Source of the DNA: Faeciplasma sp045660445
GTDB lineage: Bacteria; Bacillota; Clostridia; Oscillospirales; Ruminococcaceae
Reading direction: 5' to 3'
DNA: 64,000 bases
Assembly (NCBI GenBank): GCA_045660445.1
Contig: JAZRDR010000012.1
Coordinates: 62,001 to 126,000, forward strand
Both the position numbers and the translations under genes were made by a program. The stretch's first letter is position 1; every line of letters begins with the position of its first letter. The notes under the pieces were generated by a model. The model was not told where the DNA came from. It did not search any database and was given only the letters and a program-made list of their open reading frames with translations. Shown here in pieces: positions 24,267 through 32,652 of this stretch.

Positions 24267-25424
24267 TCAATCGTTTATAGCATCCATAAATCCATTATGA
24301 ACACATTCTGCAGAATCAAAGATCTTAAGGTTTATTCTGTCAAAGAGACCGTAAGACTCGTGACCGGGTTTGGTGTTACCGTTATCCCAAACAACGCAAG
24401 CCATGCCGTTTTCCTGAGCCTTGTTTACATAGTACTTAGCCCATTCATAGCGTGCTTCGGGGTTGTTCTTGTTGATAATACCCATTTCGTCGATAACAAC
24501 GTGAACGCCTTCTTTAACGTACTTGTTATAAAGATTGTCAACGAACCAGTCAATCGAGCTCTTGCCAACAGAATCCAATCTGTTAATATTCATATTATCG
24601 CCCATTGCGAGATCGTAAGGAGTATAAGCATGAACAGCAAGCATGATCTTGTCAAGTGCAGAGTCTTCAGGAAGCTTATACTCTTCAACAAGTGCAGCAC
24701 CGGGAGAACCAGCATAGCTACTTGCGAGCAAGTATCTGTCGCGGTTTTTGCCGCCTGCAGAACGAACAGCGTCAACAAATGCCTGGTTGCAATCGTTGAT
24801 TATCTCAACTGCATACTGGCATTCAACATCGTCCATGTTAAGAGACCATTCGTTAGGCGAACCCTCAAGTCTGGGTTCGTTCATAGCCTCGAAAATAAGG
24901 GTCTGGTCATATTCCTTGAACTCTTCAGCGATCTGCTTCCAAATTGCAGCCAAATATTCAACAGCTTCATCACCGTTGTTCTTGCGAGGATGATAAATCT
25001 CGTTATCGTGGTGAGAGTTAAGGATAACGATAAGGTCAGCATTCATTGCATAGTCAACGACTTCACGTACTCTTGCCATCCACTCTTCATCGATGATATA
25101 TTCGGGTTCTTCGGAAACGTGTCTGCCCCAAGAAACAGGGATTCTTATGGTGTTATAGCCAAGCTCTTTAAGGGTTGTCATCATTTCCTGAGTGGTTACA
25201 GGCTGACCCCAATCGGTTTCGCCAGCGGGAGCGTCAAGGGTGTTACCCAAGTTCCAGCCCATACCCATAGCTTCGATAAGGTCTTTCTGCTTGTCGAATA
25301 CAACGCCCTCAACCTCGGGAGTGTTGTGATCATTAGGTTCATGCTTTGATGAATTGGACCCGCATCCTGCGAAAACAGTGCAAAGTGTTAATGATGCAAG
25401 CAATAATGATAAGATTTTTTTCAT
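24267..25424 (-). CDS. GH5 endoglucanase lipoprotein
   Basis: 385 residues: signal 'LLLASLTLCTVFAGC' with the lipidated Cys at 21, a short Ser/Asn/His linker, then GH5 from about 45 to 380 with 'GMGWNLGNTLDAPAGETDW', acid/base Glu in 'IFEAMNEPR' and nucleophile Glu in 'VHVVIDEMG'. Here the nucleophile block reads D-E-M-G where its paralogues read G-E-[TI]-G. ATG at 25424 follows GGAGG; four extra upstream codons contain that site and are rejected. First gene of the GH5 operon, behind a near-consensus promoter. No carbohydrate-binding or dockerin module is seen. Confidence 0.93.
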   Translation of the reverse strand: MKKILSLLLASLTLCTVFAGCGSNSSKHEPNDHNTPEVEGVVFDKQKDLIEAMGMGWNLGNTLDAPAGETDWGQPVTTQEMMTTLKELGYNTIRIPVSWGRHVSEEPEYIIDEEWMARVREVVDYAMNADLIVILNSHHDNEIYHPRKNNGDEAVEYLAAIWKQIAEEFKEYDQTLIFEAMNEPRLEGSPNEWSLNMDDVECQYAVEIINDCNQAFVDAVRSAGGKNRDRYLLASSYAGSPGAALVEEYKLPEDSALDKIMLAVHAYTPYDLAMGDNMNINRLDSVGKSSIDWFVDNLYNKYVKEGVHVVIDEMGIINKNNPEARYEWAKYYVNKAQENGMACVVWDNGNTKPGHESYGLFDRINLKIFDSAECVHNGFMDAIND

Positions 25425-25472
25425 GTTGTCCTCCAATACTAAGTTTCATAAAGTTACATGTGGTAAAAGAAC

Positions 25473-25513
25473 TGCGCTGAGTCAATTATAACCCAGCGCA
25501 AGTGTTGTGTCAA
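25473..25513 (-). promoter_or_regulatory. GH5 operon promoter overlapping a 10-bp hairpin
   Basis: Minus strand TTGACA (25508-25513), 17 bases, TATAAT (25485-25490): consensus hexamers. The -10 box lies in the loop of an inverted repeat TGCGCTG (25473-25479) / CAGCGCA (25494-25500), extendable by a G.T and two further pairs and followed by GTTCTTTT, so the same bases could terminate pgsA transcription or act as an operator. Confidence 0.75.
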
Positions 25514-25523
25514 TATAAAAGTT

Positions 25524-26096
25524 TCATTTATTTGTATCTATTACGTGCCAATATGCTTTCAAATATTCAGCACCCGAGTATATAGTGAGCAAAGTTGCTG
25601 CCCAAATCAAAATTTCGGACACAATTGTTATAAACATTTCGGGAACGGGAACGCCAAGTGCTGTAATTCCGTGGAAGAACATTATTGCAATGATGGCTGT
25701 CATTGTGAAAGCTGTTTTAAGCTTGCCCGACTTTCCTGCAGCGATAACAGTTTTATCATCCGAGGTGATAACCACAAGTCTTAATGCAGAAACCATAAAC
25801 TCGCGGAATAAAATTATCATTGCGGGAATAGCGCTCATCCAGCCAAGCTGAACAAATGCCAAAAGTGCAGCCATTACAAGAGCTTTATCAGCTAAAGGAT
25901 CCAAAAACTTGCCAAAGTTTGTGACTATCCCCTGCTTTCTTGCTATCTGACCGTCTAAAAGATCAGTAAACGAAGCGATCGAGAATATCACCAGGGCAAT
26001 GAAAATGTTTGCACTTGTAAACTGCCACAGAATGAACAGCACAAACAAGGGTATCAGTAAAACTCTTAATAAAGTAAGTTTATTGGGTAGATTCAT
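25524..26096 (-). CDS. pgsA: CDP-diacylglycerol--glycerol-3-phosphate 3-phosphatidyltransferase PgsA
   Basis: Membrane enzyme for phosphatidylglycerophosphate synthesis, 190 residues with about five transmembrane helices. It carries the CDP-alcohol phosphotransferase signature D-G-x2-A-R-x8-G-x3-D-x3-D as 'DLLDGQIARKQGIVTNFGKF' followed by 'LDPLADKA', and the usual 'MNLPNKLTLLRVLLIP' start. ATG at 26096 follows TGGAGG, 16 bases after the rimO stop. Confidence 0.95.
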   Translation of the reverse strand: MNLPNKLTLLRVLLIPLFVLFILWQFTSANIFIALVIFSIASFTDLLDGQIARKQGIVTNFGKFLDPLADKALVMAALLAFVQLGWMSAIPAMIILFREFMVSALRLVVITSDDKTVIAAGKSGKLKTAFTMTAIIAIMFFHGITALGVPVPEMFITIVSEILIWAATLLTIYSGAEYLKAYWHVIDTNK

Positions 26097-26112
26097 AAGT
26101 CTTGCCTCCAGG

Positions 26113-27441
26113 TTATTCTACAACAGTTCCTATAAGGTCATAGTCCATTACATCGTCGATATAAACGTTAACATATTCGCCCATGGTTCTGGGAACGGGA
26201 GAGCTGAAGAATATCTTTCCGTCGATCTCGGGAGCGTCCATTGCGCTTCTGCCAAAATAACATTCGGCATAGCGATCAAAGCCTTCGGTCACAACTTCTA
26301 AGGTCTTTCCGATATAGTTTTGATTAAGCTCATCAGAGATAAGCATCTGCTCCTGCATGATTATATCTGCACGCTTAGCCTTGATTTCTTCATCGATCTG
26401 ATCGGGGAAATCAGCTGCAGGAGTTCCCTCCTCTGCAGAGTAAGCGAAGCATCCAAGACGGTCGAATCTTACGTCCTTGACAAATTCGCAAAGACGCTCA
26501 AACTGTTCATCAGTCTCACCGGGGAAGCCTGCGATAAGCGTTGTGCGAAGGATTATTCCGGGCACACGCTCGCGAAGCTTTTTGACAAGCTCGCGAAGTG
26601 ATTTTTCATCACCCGAACGGTTCATTCTTCGCAAAACCTCGCCGTCGCAATGCTGAATGGGAATATCCAAATACTTGACGCACTTTTCTTCAGTCGCGAT
26701 AACGTCGATAAGCTCGTCGGTGATACGCTCGGGATAAGCGTAAAGAGTTCTTATCCACTTAAGCCCATCGATCTTTGACATCTGACGCATCAAGGATGCA
26801 AGCATCGGCTTGCCATAGATATCCTCGCCATAGCGTGTGGTGTCCTGAGCGACCAAAACGATCTCTTTAAATCCAACGCTTGCAAGCCACTTAGCCTCTT
26901 CAAGAACGCTTTCCATCTTGCGGCTTCTAAATCTTCCGCGGATCGAAGGGATGGCGCAATATGTACAGCAGTTGTCGCAACCCTCGGCAACTTTAAGGTA
27001 TGCATAATTCTCAGTCGAGATTATTCTTCTGCCGCCGATGATAAGGCTGTATTTATCGCCGAAGGTGAGAATATCCCCCTCGCCCGAGAGGACTTTTTTG
27101 ATTACAGTTCCCAAAAGCTCGTTCGAGCCGATGCCGATAACAGCATCAACCTCAGGCATTTCGGTTTTGATCTCTTCTCTGTAACGCTCGGCAAGGCAGC
27201 CTGTAACGATAACGGCCTTGATCCTTCCCTCTTCCTTAAGGGTGCAGAATTCAAGTATTGTTTCAATAGCTTCCTGCTTCGCGGAATCAATGAATCCGCA
27301 GGTGTTGACAACGACAACGTCGGCAAGCGCGGCGTCGGCGATTATTTCATAGCCCTCCTCGCGGAGATTGTAAAGCATGTGTTCGGCATCGACCTGATTT
27401 TTAGGGCAACCAAGCGATACCATTCCAACTCTGATTGACAT
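26113..27441 (-). CDS. rimO: Ribosomal protein S12 methylthiotransferase RimO
   Basis: Radical-SAM enzyme that methylthiolates an Asp of S12. The 442 residues show the N-terminal UPF0004 domain ('MVSLGCPKNQVDAEHML', 'VNTCGFIDSAKQEAI'), the radical-SAM CxxxCxxC in 'EGCDNCCTYCAIPSIRGRFR' near residue 150, and a C-terminal TRAM domain. 'LGCPKN' and 'RGxFRSR' separate RimO from the tRNA-modifying MiaB. ATG at 27441 follows AAGGA. It is 13 bases downstream of recX and runs into pgsA. Confidence 0.95.
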   Translation of the reverse strand: MSIRVGMVSLGCPKNQVDAEHMLYNLREEGYEIIADAALADVVVVNTCGFIDSAKQEAIETILEFCTLKEEGRIKAVIVTGCLAERYREEIKTEMPEVDAVIGIGSNELLGTVIKKVLSGEGDILTFGDKYSLIIGGRRIISTENYAYLKVAEGCDNCCTYCAIPSIRGRFRSRKMESVLEEAKWLASVGFKEIVLVAQDTTRYGEDIYGKPMLASLMRQMSKIDGLKWIRTLYAYPERITDELIDVIATEEKCVKYLDIPIQHCDGEVLRRMNRSGDEKSLRELVKKLRERVPGIILRTTLIAGFPGETDEQFERLCEFVKDVRFDRLGCFAYSAEEGTPAADFPDQIDEEIKAKRADIIMQEQMLISDELNQNYIGKTLEVVTEGFDRYAECYFGRSAMDAPEIDGKIFFSSPVPRTMGEYVNVYIDDVMDYDLIGTVVE

Positions 27442-27454
27442 AGTTCGTTCCTTT

Positions 27455-28075
27455 TTATTCGTAATCTTCCTCGAACTGTTCGAGGGCGGTGTTTATATCC
27501 GAAAATGAATAGCCCATTCGTGCAAGAGCTGACTTAACCTTTTGAACGCCTTTTTCATCAGTTAAATATCTTGCATATTTTTTGTTGATGAGCTCTATCA
27601 AGCGCTCCATGGTGTCATCCTCAAGCTCGGCTAAAGCGTCTGTTATCAACTCGTTAGGTATGCCGCGCGCACGCATTTCCTCACGCGCACGATAGTAACC
27701 GTATTTTTTCGTTTGGCACAAATGCTCGGCAAGTTTTTTAGCATAACGGTGATCGTTGATACATCCAAGCTCAACAAGGCGATTTAAAACCTGATAACAA
27801 ATATCCTCGTCATAGTTTTTTTCGAGCTTTTTAAACAGCTCAACATATGAATAATCTCGCTCATCAAGAAGATAAAGGGCACGCTCTTTGGCACGGCGTG
27901 CATCATTGGCACGCGTTACCTCTTCGATAGCGCCGTCACTCATTTCAAGCCCTGCCGATATGTGATAATCAAACGCGATATCAGCGTGGATGAAGATGGG
28001 GTCTCTTCCCTCAAAATCAATTTCGAGGGTTTTGCCCTTATACTGCGAGACTTTTTCGACTTTATATTTTGGCAT
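27455..28075 (-). CDS. recX: RecA regulatory protein RecX
   Basis: 206-residue, all-helical modulator of RecA filaments, built of three-helix repeats: 'ARRAKERALYLLDERDYSYV', 'GCINDHRYAKKLAEHLCQTK', 'KYGYYRAREEMRARGIPNEL', and a C-terminal 'KVKSALARMGYSFSDINTAL'. It starts three bases after the recA stop, the usual recA-recX coupling. Confidence 0.9.
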   Translation of the reverse strand: MPKYKVEKVSQYKGKTLEIDFEGRDPIFIHADIAFDYHISAGLEMSDGAIEEVTRANDARRAKERALYLLDERDYSYVELFKKLEKNYDEDICYQVLNRLVELGCINDHRYAKKLAEHLCQTKKYGYYRAREEMRARGIPNELITDALAELEDDTMERLIELINKKYARYLTDEKGVQKVKSALARMGYSFSDINTALEQFEEDYE

Positions 28076-28078
28076 TGA

Positions 28079-29257
28079 TTACTTTTCGGTTGCGGGAGTG
28101 AACTCCTCGAAATCATCCTCGACATCAACGATGACAGATGTGTTTGCCGAAACGTTTGCAGCGCTTGCAGAAGCAGCACTTAATGCAGCGGCCTTTTTAG
28201 CACCCTTGGATGCCATTACAACGCTTTCCTTTGCTTCATAAACCTTTTCTTCGATCTCTGCCATCATTTCGGGATTGTTAAGAAGGAATTCCTTGGTGTT
28301 TTCTCTTCCCTGACCGATCTTATTACCCTCATAGCTGAACCATGCGCCTGCCTTGTGGATAACGTCAAGCTCGGTTGCGATATCGACAAGCTCGCCGATT
28401 CTTGAAACACCCTTACCGTAAAGAATATCAAATTCAGCTTCCTTGAAGGGAGGAGCAACCTTATTCTTGACGACCTTGCATCTTGTGCGGTTACCAACGA
28501 TCTCGGCACCGTTCTTGATAGCCTCTCCCTTTCTGACTTCGATTCTAACAGAGGAATAGAACTTTAAGGCCCTTCCGCCGGGGGTGGTTTCGGGGTTGCC
28601 GTAAATAACGCCGATCTTCTCACGAACCTGGTTAATGAAGATGGCAACGCAGTTTGATTTGGAGATGACGCCTGTTAACTTTCTCATCGCCTGAGACATA
28701 AGACGTGCCAACTGACCAACGTGAGTGTCGCCCATTTCGCCGTCGATCTCTGCCTTGGTTACCATTGCGGCAACAGAGTCGAGTACAATGCAGTCGATAG
28801 CGCCGGAACGCACCAAAGCCTCGGCAATTTCAAGGGCCTGCTCGCCCGAGTCAGGCTGAGAAACGAGCATTGAGTTGATATCAACACCCAAAGCCTCGGC
28901 ATAAACGGGGTCTAATGCGTGCTCAACGTCGATAAATGCAACTTCGCCGCCAAGCTTCTGAGCCTCGGCAACGATCTGCAAAGCAACGGTTGTTTTACCC
29001 GAGCTTTCGGGGCCATAGATCTCGACGATTCGTCCTCTCGGAACGCCGCCGATGCCAAGTGCCATATCAAGAGTGAGTGAGCCTGTGGGAATAGCCTCGA
29101 CGTTCATGTTCGAGTTCTGTCCCAAACGCATTACAGCACCTGCGCCATAAGTCTTTTCAAGCTGGGCGATGGCTGTATCAAGCGCCTTTCTCTTTTCTTC
29201 CTTTGACTGTGCCGCAACGGGCGAAGCCTTTTTCTCTGCAGGTTTTTTCATTGCCAT
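28079..29257 (-). CDS. recA: Recombinase RecA
   Basis: DNA-dependent ATPase for strand exchange and SOS co-protease activity, 392 residues. Walker A 'IYGPESSGKTTVALQ' near 80, Walker B 'CIVLDSVAAM', the 'NQVREKIGVIYGNPETTPGG' loop 2 core and the 'ALKFYSSVRIEVRKG' block are intact. The N-terminus carries a Lys/Ala-rich extension of about 25 residues, and the C-terminus has an unusual Ala/Ser stretch ('SAASASAANVSANTS') before an acidic end. ATG at 29257 follows GGAGG; a longer frame start (29272) overlaps that site. No Gram-positive LexA box is seen upstream, but a 16-bp palindrome is. Confidence 0.98.
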   Translation of the reverse strand: MAMKKPAEKKASPVAAQSKEEKRKALDTAIAQLEKTYGAGAVMRLGQNSNMNVEAIPTGSLTLDMALGIGGVPRGRIVEIYGPESSGKTTVALQIVAEAQKLGGEVAFIDVEHALDPVYAEALGVDINSMLVSQPDSGEQALEIAEALVRSGAIDCIVLDSVAAMVTKAEIDGEMGDTHVGQLARLMSQAMRKLTGVISKSNCVAIFINQVREKIGVIYGNPETTPGGRALKFYSSVRIEVRKGEAIKNGAEIVGNRTRCKVVKNKVAPPFKEAEFDILYGKGVSRIGELVDIATELDVIHKAGAWFSYEGNKIGQGRENTKEFLLNNPEMMAEIEEKVYEAKESVVMASKGAKKAAALSAASASAANVSANTSVIVDVEDDFEEFTPATEK

Positions 29258-29302
29258 GATTAAAGCCTCCATATCTTAAATGTATTTTTAACTTTTTATA
29301 AT

Positions 29303-29318
29303 TTGCCGACCTCGGCAA
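29303..29318. promoter_or_regulatory. Palindrome at the recA transcription start
   Basis: TTGCCGA-CC-TCGGCAA, perfect 7-bp arms. A minus-strand -10 box TATACT (29323-29328) lies just upstream, so the palindrome would sit around +1. No T-run follows, which argues against a terminator. Confidence 0.5.
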
Positions 29319-29355
29319 GATAAGTATACAACATTAACTGTCCGAAATTATGGAC

Positions 29356-30204
29356 TTATTTCTGTGCGATAACAACTCTCGGTCTGATGGTCACATCGTT
29401 GATAACACGCACGTTCTTATAGCCGTTGATGATAAGTATTTCGCTAACGTCATCGGCTTGTGTTATGCCGATCTCAAACGCGATGTGTCCGCCATCTTTA
29501 AGTGCGGGCTTCCAAAGCCTTGCTATCTCACGGTAGAAGTGCAAGCCGTCCGTGTCACCGTACAAAGCTGTTTCAGGCTCTAACTTAACCTCTTTTTGCA
29601 AAGATTCCATATCCTCTTTTGTTAAATAAGGCGGATTTGCGGTGATAAGATCAAGATCGCTGAACTTGCTTGCAACCTCCAAGCTTAAAACGTCGGCCTT
29701 TATGGGCTTAACGCTCGCGCTGTGAAGCGAGATGTTTTGAGCTAAATAGCTGTATGCTTCATCATAAAGCTCGATAGCCGAGGCAACGGCATCGGGCTTA
29801 TTTAAGCACAAGGTTATCGGAATGCACCCCGTGCCCGAGCAAAGATCAAGGATCTTCGGGCTTTTGGTGTTTTTAATCAGCTTTAAGGCTGTTTCCACAA
29901 GGGTTTCGGTGTCTTGTCTTGGTATCAAAACTCCCTTTCCGACCTTGAAGTTTATGCCGTAAAACTCCCACTCGCCAAGGATATATTGCAAAGGCTCGCC
30001 CGTGGTTCGGCGGCGTGCATATTCGCTAAGTGTTTTTTCTTTTTCCGCGTCAATTTCAAGGCGATCGGTCAAAAGACGGGTATATGCGTTTTCGCCGAAA
30101 ACTGATTCGAGCATAAATCTTGCCTCAAGCTCGGCATCCTCTATTCCGCCAAGAGCAAGTGTATCACATAGCGACTTGAACGCATTAAACGCGCGGTTTA
30201 CCAT
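29356..30204 (-). CDS. prmC: Peptide chain release factor N5-glutamine methyltransferase PrmC
   Basis: Methylates the GGQ glutamine of release factors 1 and 2. The 282 residues have the N-terminal helical domain ('EDAELEARFMLESVFG'), the SAM loop 'ILDLCSGTGCIPITLCLNKP' near 118 and the catalytic 'ANPPYLT' near 190. The ATG overlaps the last codons of the preceding DUF1385 gene by seven bases (ATGGTAA), indicating coupling. prfA, the common neighbour, is not present. Confidence 0.94.
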   Translation of the reverse strand: MVNRAFNAFKSLCDTLALGGIEDAELEARFMLESVFGENAYTRLLTDRLEIDAEKEKTLSEYARRRTTGEPLQYILGEWEFYGINFKVGKGVLIPRQDTETLVETALKLIKNTKSPKILDLCSGTGCIPITLCLNKPDAVASAIELYDEAYSYLAQNISLHSASVKPIKADVLSLEVASKFSDLDLITANPPYLTKEDMESLQKEVKLEPETALYGDTDGLHFYREIARLWKPALKDGGHIAFEIGITQADDVSEILIINGYKNVRVINDVTIRPRVVIAQK

Positions 30205-31178
30205 TTATCGCTGCCCTTTTCCTTGGGGATGCAGGGGATGAATGCTGCGATCGCACATTCGATCTGGCTGTCGTCAGGCTCACGGGTAGTAAGGCGCTGA
30301 ATTAAAAGTCCGGGTGCGGAAATAATTCTTGTGAACCAGTTGTCATATCTTCCTGCAAGCTTGATGCATTCATAAGCGATGGCAACGATTATGGGGAGAA
30401 TTGCAACCTTGATAAGAACACGAAGCCACAAAACGTCCCACGGAACCTGGAACACGCTGAACACGATGATGCTTATAAAGAGCACCAGGAACATGAAGGA
30501 TGTGCCGCATCTGGGATGGAAACGGCGGTGCTTTCTTACGTTCTCGACAGTAAGCTCCTCGCCTGCTTCATAGCAAGCGATGGTTTTATGCTCGGCGCCG
30601 TGATATTCATAAGTACGCTTTATGTCTTTCATAAGAGCGGTAAGTCCGATATACGCGATGAATACGGAGATCTTTATAACGCCCTCGATAATATTTTTAA
30701 CGACCATATTAAGCTCGATTCCGCTAAGGCCGAAGAGATATTCAACGCCCTTTGTTACAGCGGCGGGCAAAAGCATGAAGAGAACAAGTGCCAATGCAAC
30801 ACCCAAAAATCCGGCGAAGACCATTAACACGTTCATAAGCTTGTCGCCCAATTTTTCATTAAGCCATTTCTCGAATTTAGAGGGTTCTTCGGTAGCTTCA
30901 ACGCCCTGCATCGACTTATCGGCAGACTTTGTTAAGCACTTATATCCGTCAACCATCGATGAGACGAAGTTCACGGGTCCTCTTAAAAAGGGAACTTTTT
31001 TATACCATTTTGCTTTGGTGAGATTCCACTGTTCAACGTCGATACTGCCGTCAGCCATTCGCACAGCCATTGCTTCAACCTCGGGTCCGCGCATCATAAC
31101 GCCCTCTAAAAGAGCCTGACCGCCTATCTGTGTTTTAAACTTGCAGCCGTTTTCACAGCTTTTTGTTTCTTTACTCAT
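30198..31178 (-). CDS. DUF1385 (YqhQ-like) membrane protein
   Basis: 326 residues with the family's N-terminal 'IGGQALLEGVMMRGPEVEAMAVR', about four transmembrane helices (roughly 110-135, 165-185, 225-245, 255-275), and 'YHGAEHKTIACYEAGEELTVENV' with conserved His/Glu residues near 205. The function of YqhQ is unknown; its genes very often precede prmC and prfA in Firmicutes, as here for prmC. ATG at 31178. Confidence 0.9.
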   Translation of the reverse strand: MSKETKSCENGCKFKTQIGGQALLEGVMMRGPEVEAMAVRMADGSIDVEQWNLTKAKWYKKVPFLRGPVNFVSSMVDGYKCLTKSADKSMQGVEATEEPSKFEKWLNEKLGDKLMNVLMVFAGFLGVALALVLFMLLPAAVTKGVEYLFGLSGIELNMVVKNIIEGVIKISVFIAYIGLTALMKDIKRTYEYHGAEHKTIACYEAGEELTVENVRKHRRFHPRCGTSFMFLVLFISIIVFSVFQVPWDVLWLRVLIKVAILPIIVAIAYECIKLAGRYDNWFTRIISAPGLLIQRLTTREPDDSQIECAIAAFIPCIPKEKGSDKW

Positions 31179-31203
31179 GTTTTACTCCAATCTCTGAAAA
31201 ACT

Positions 31204-32625
31204 TCAGTTTTTAACATTAGATTGCGATAAGCTTGGCAGGGTTATCTGAACGGTTGTGCCCTTGCCAACCTCGCTGTTTATAATAAGACTTCCGCCGTGC
31301 ATTTCAACGATCTCGTTGGCGACTGCCAAGCCGATTCCCGAGCCGCGGCGTGTCTGATTAGCTTTATAGAATTTTGTTTTTACCTTCGGCAGATCCTCCT
31401 GCGCGATGCCGACACCGGTGTCGGAAACAAGGATAACGATCTCGCCTTTAACATGCAGAGCTTCAACGGTAACAGTTCCGCCTGCGTTTGAATATTTAAC
31501 TGCATTGTCGATTATGTTTATGAATACTTGTCTGAGTCTTGAACGGTCACCGTATACGAACGGGAGCATTTCGGGACCGTTATATATCATTTCAAGGCCC
31601 AAAGATTTTGCGCGCTCGGTATAGATAAGCACGGCATCCTCAAGCTCGGCAAGTATATCCATAGTTTCTTTTTGAAGGGTGAAGCGGCCATCCTGAATTC
31701 GGGAGAAGTCCAAAAGCTCTTCAACCATTCCGGAAAGACGTTCAGCCTCGCCGGTTATAACTCTCATTCCCTTTTGGAAGGTCTCGGGATCGTTAACCTC
31801 GCAAAGAGTTTCGCTCCATCCCTTGATGGCTGTTAGGGGAGTTCTTAATTCGTGAGAAACGCTTGAAATGAATTCGTTTTTTATTTTATCGGTGTTTTCA
31901 AGCTCGGTAGCCATATAGTTGATGGCATCGCAAAGCTCGCCAAGCTCGTCGTCCTTGGATTTTTCGATTCGCTGGGAGAAATCCCCCTCGGCATATCCGC
32001 GGGCTGTTTCGCTTATCTGTCTTACGGGGATAACAATTGAATTTATGAAGTACATACCGGTTGAGAACATAAGCGCAACTATCGCAAGTGCAATTACTGT
32101 GAGCAGAATTCCAAGCTCGATTATCTGCACATCAATAGCGTCTAAAGAGGTCATTATTCTCATTGCGCTGTATTCCTCGGCAATGCCGGGGAGCATGACG
32201 GTATAGCTTAATACCTTCTCGCCCGAGGCAAGCGTGAACTCGTTCCAGGCGCAGCCGTCTGACGATTCGGTCGCGGCGATATAATCGCTCATATCAAGGC
32301 TTTTGGCAGGCTGGAAACCCGAGCTTGTTAATGTGATATCACCCGAAGAGCTTATCGACATAAGCTCGTATTTATCCTTGTCAGAAAAGCTTTCGATCAC
32401 CGAACGAACCTCGTTTCGATAACCTGATGCGGTGGTATATCGTGAAAGAGTGAGGGTGATGCTGTCCATCCTTGATTCAAGGAATTGGCGTGCCGAGGTG
32501 TTATAATAGCTTCTTGCGAAGATGAGCGCAAAAACGACAACTATTGCAAGCACCAAAACAACGATCCCCACCGAGTTGAGAAGCCAGCGCTTTGTGATGC
32601 TGTTTTTAATTTTAATTCCTTGCAT
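31204..32625 (-). CDS. Sensor histidine kinase
   Basis: 473-residue membrane kinase: helix 1 at about 12-35 ('VGIVVLVLAIVVVFALIFA'), an extracytoplasmic sensor of about 130 residues, helix 2 at about 165-190, HAMP ('TARGYAEGDFSQRIEKSKDD'), HisKA with the phosphorylated His in 'FISSVSHELRTPLTAIKGW', and HATPase with N box 'QVFINIIDNAVKYS', G1 'VSDTGVGI' and G2 'RRGSGIGLAVAN'. Start is ATG 32625, or GTG three codons earlier; neither has a strong site. It lies 28 bases after the response-regulator gene and third in an operon headed by a lipoprotein, which could be an accessory sensor. Confidence 0.93.
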   Translation of the reverse strand: MQGIKIKNSITKRWLLNSVGIVVLVLAIVVVFALIFARSYYNTSARQFLESRMDSITLTLSRYTTASGYRNEVRSVIESFSDKDKYELMSISSSGDITLTSSGFQPAKSLDMSDYIAATESSDGCAWNEFTLASGEKVLSYTVMLPGIAEEYSAMRIMTSLDAIDVQIIELGILLTVIALAIVALMFSTGMYFINSIVIPVRQISETARGYAEGDFSQRIEKSKDDELGELCDAINYMATELENTDKIKNEFISSVSHELRTPLTAIKGWSETLCEVNDPETFQKGMRVITGEAERLSGMVEELLDFSRIQDGRFTLQKETMDILAELEDAVLIYTERAKSLGLEMIYNGPEMLPFVYGDRSRLRQVFINIIDNAVKYSNAGGTVTVEALHVKGEIVILVSDTGVGIAQEDLPKVKTKFYKANQTRRGSGIGLAVANEIVEMHGGSLIINSEVGKGTTVQITLPSLSQSNVKN

Positions 32626-32652
32626 ACACTTCACCGCCGCTTTCGTTTTTTA

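Noticed and set aside
29258..29355. Classical LexA box upstream of recA
   Set aside because: No GAAC-N4-GTTC or close variant was found on either strand; only the unrelated palindrome at 29303.
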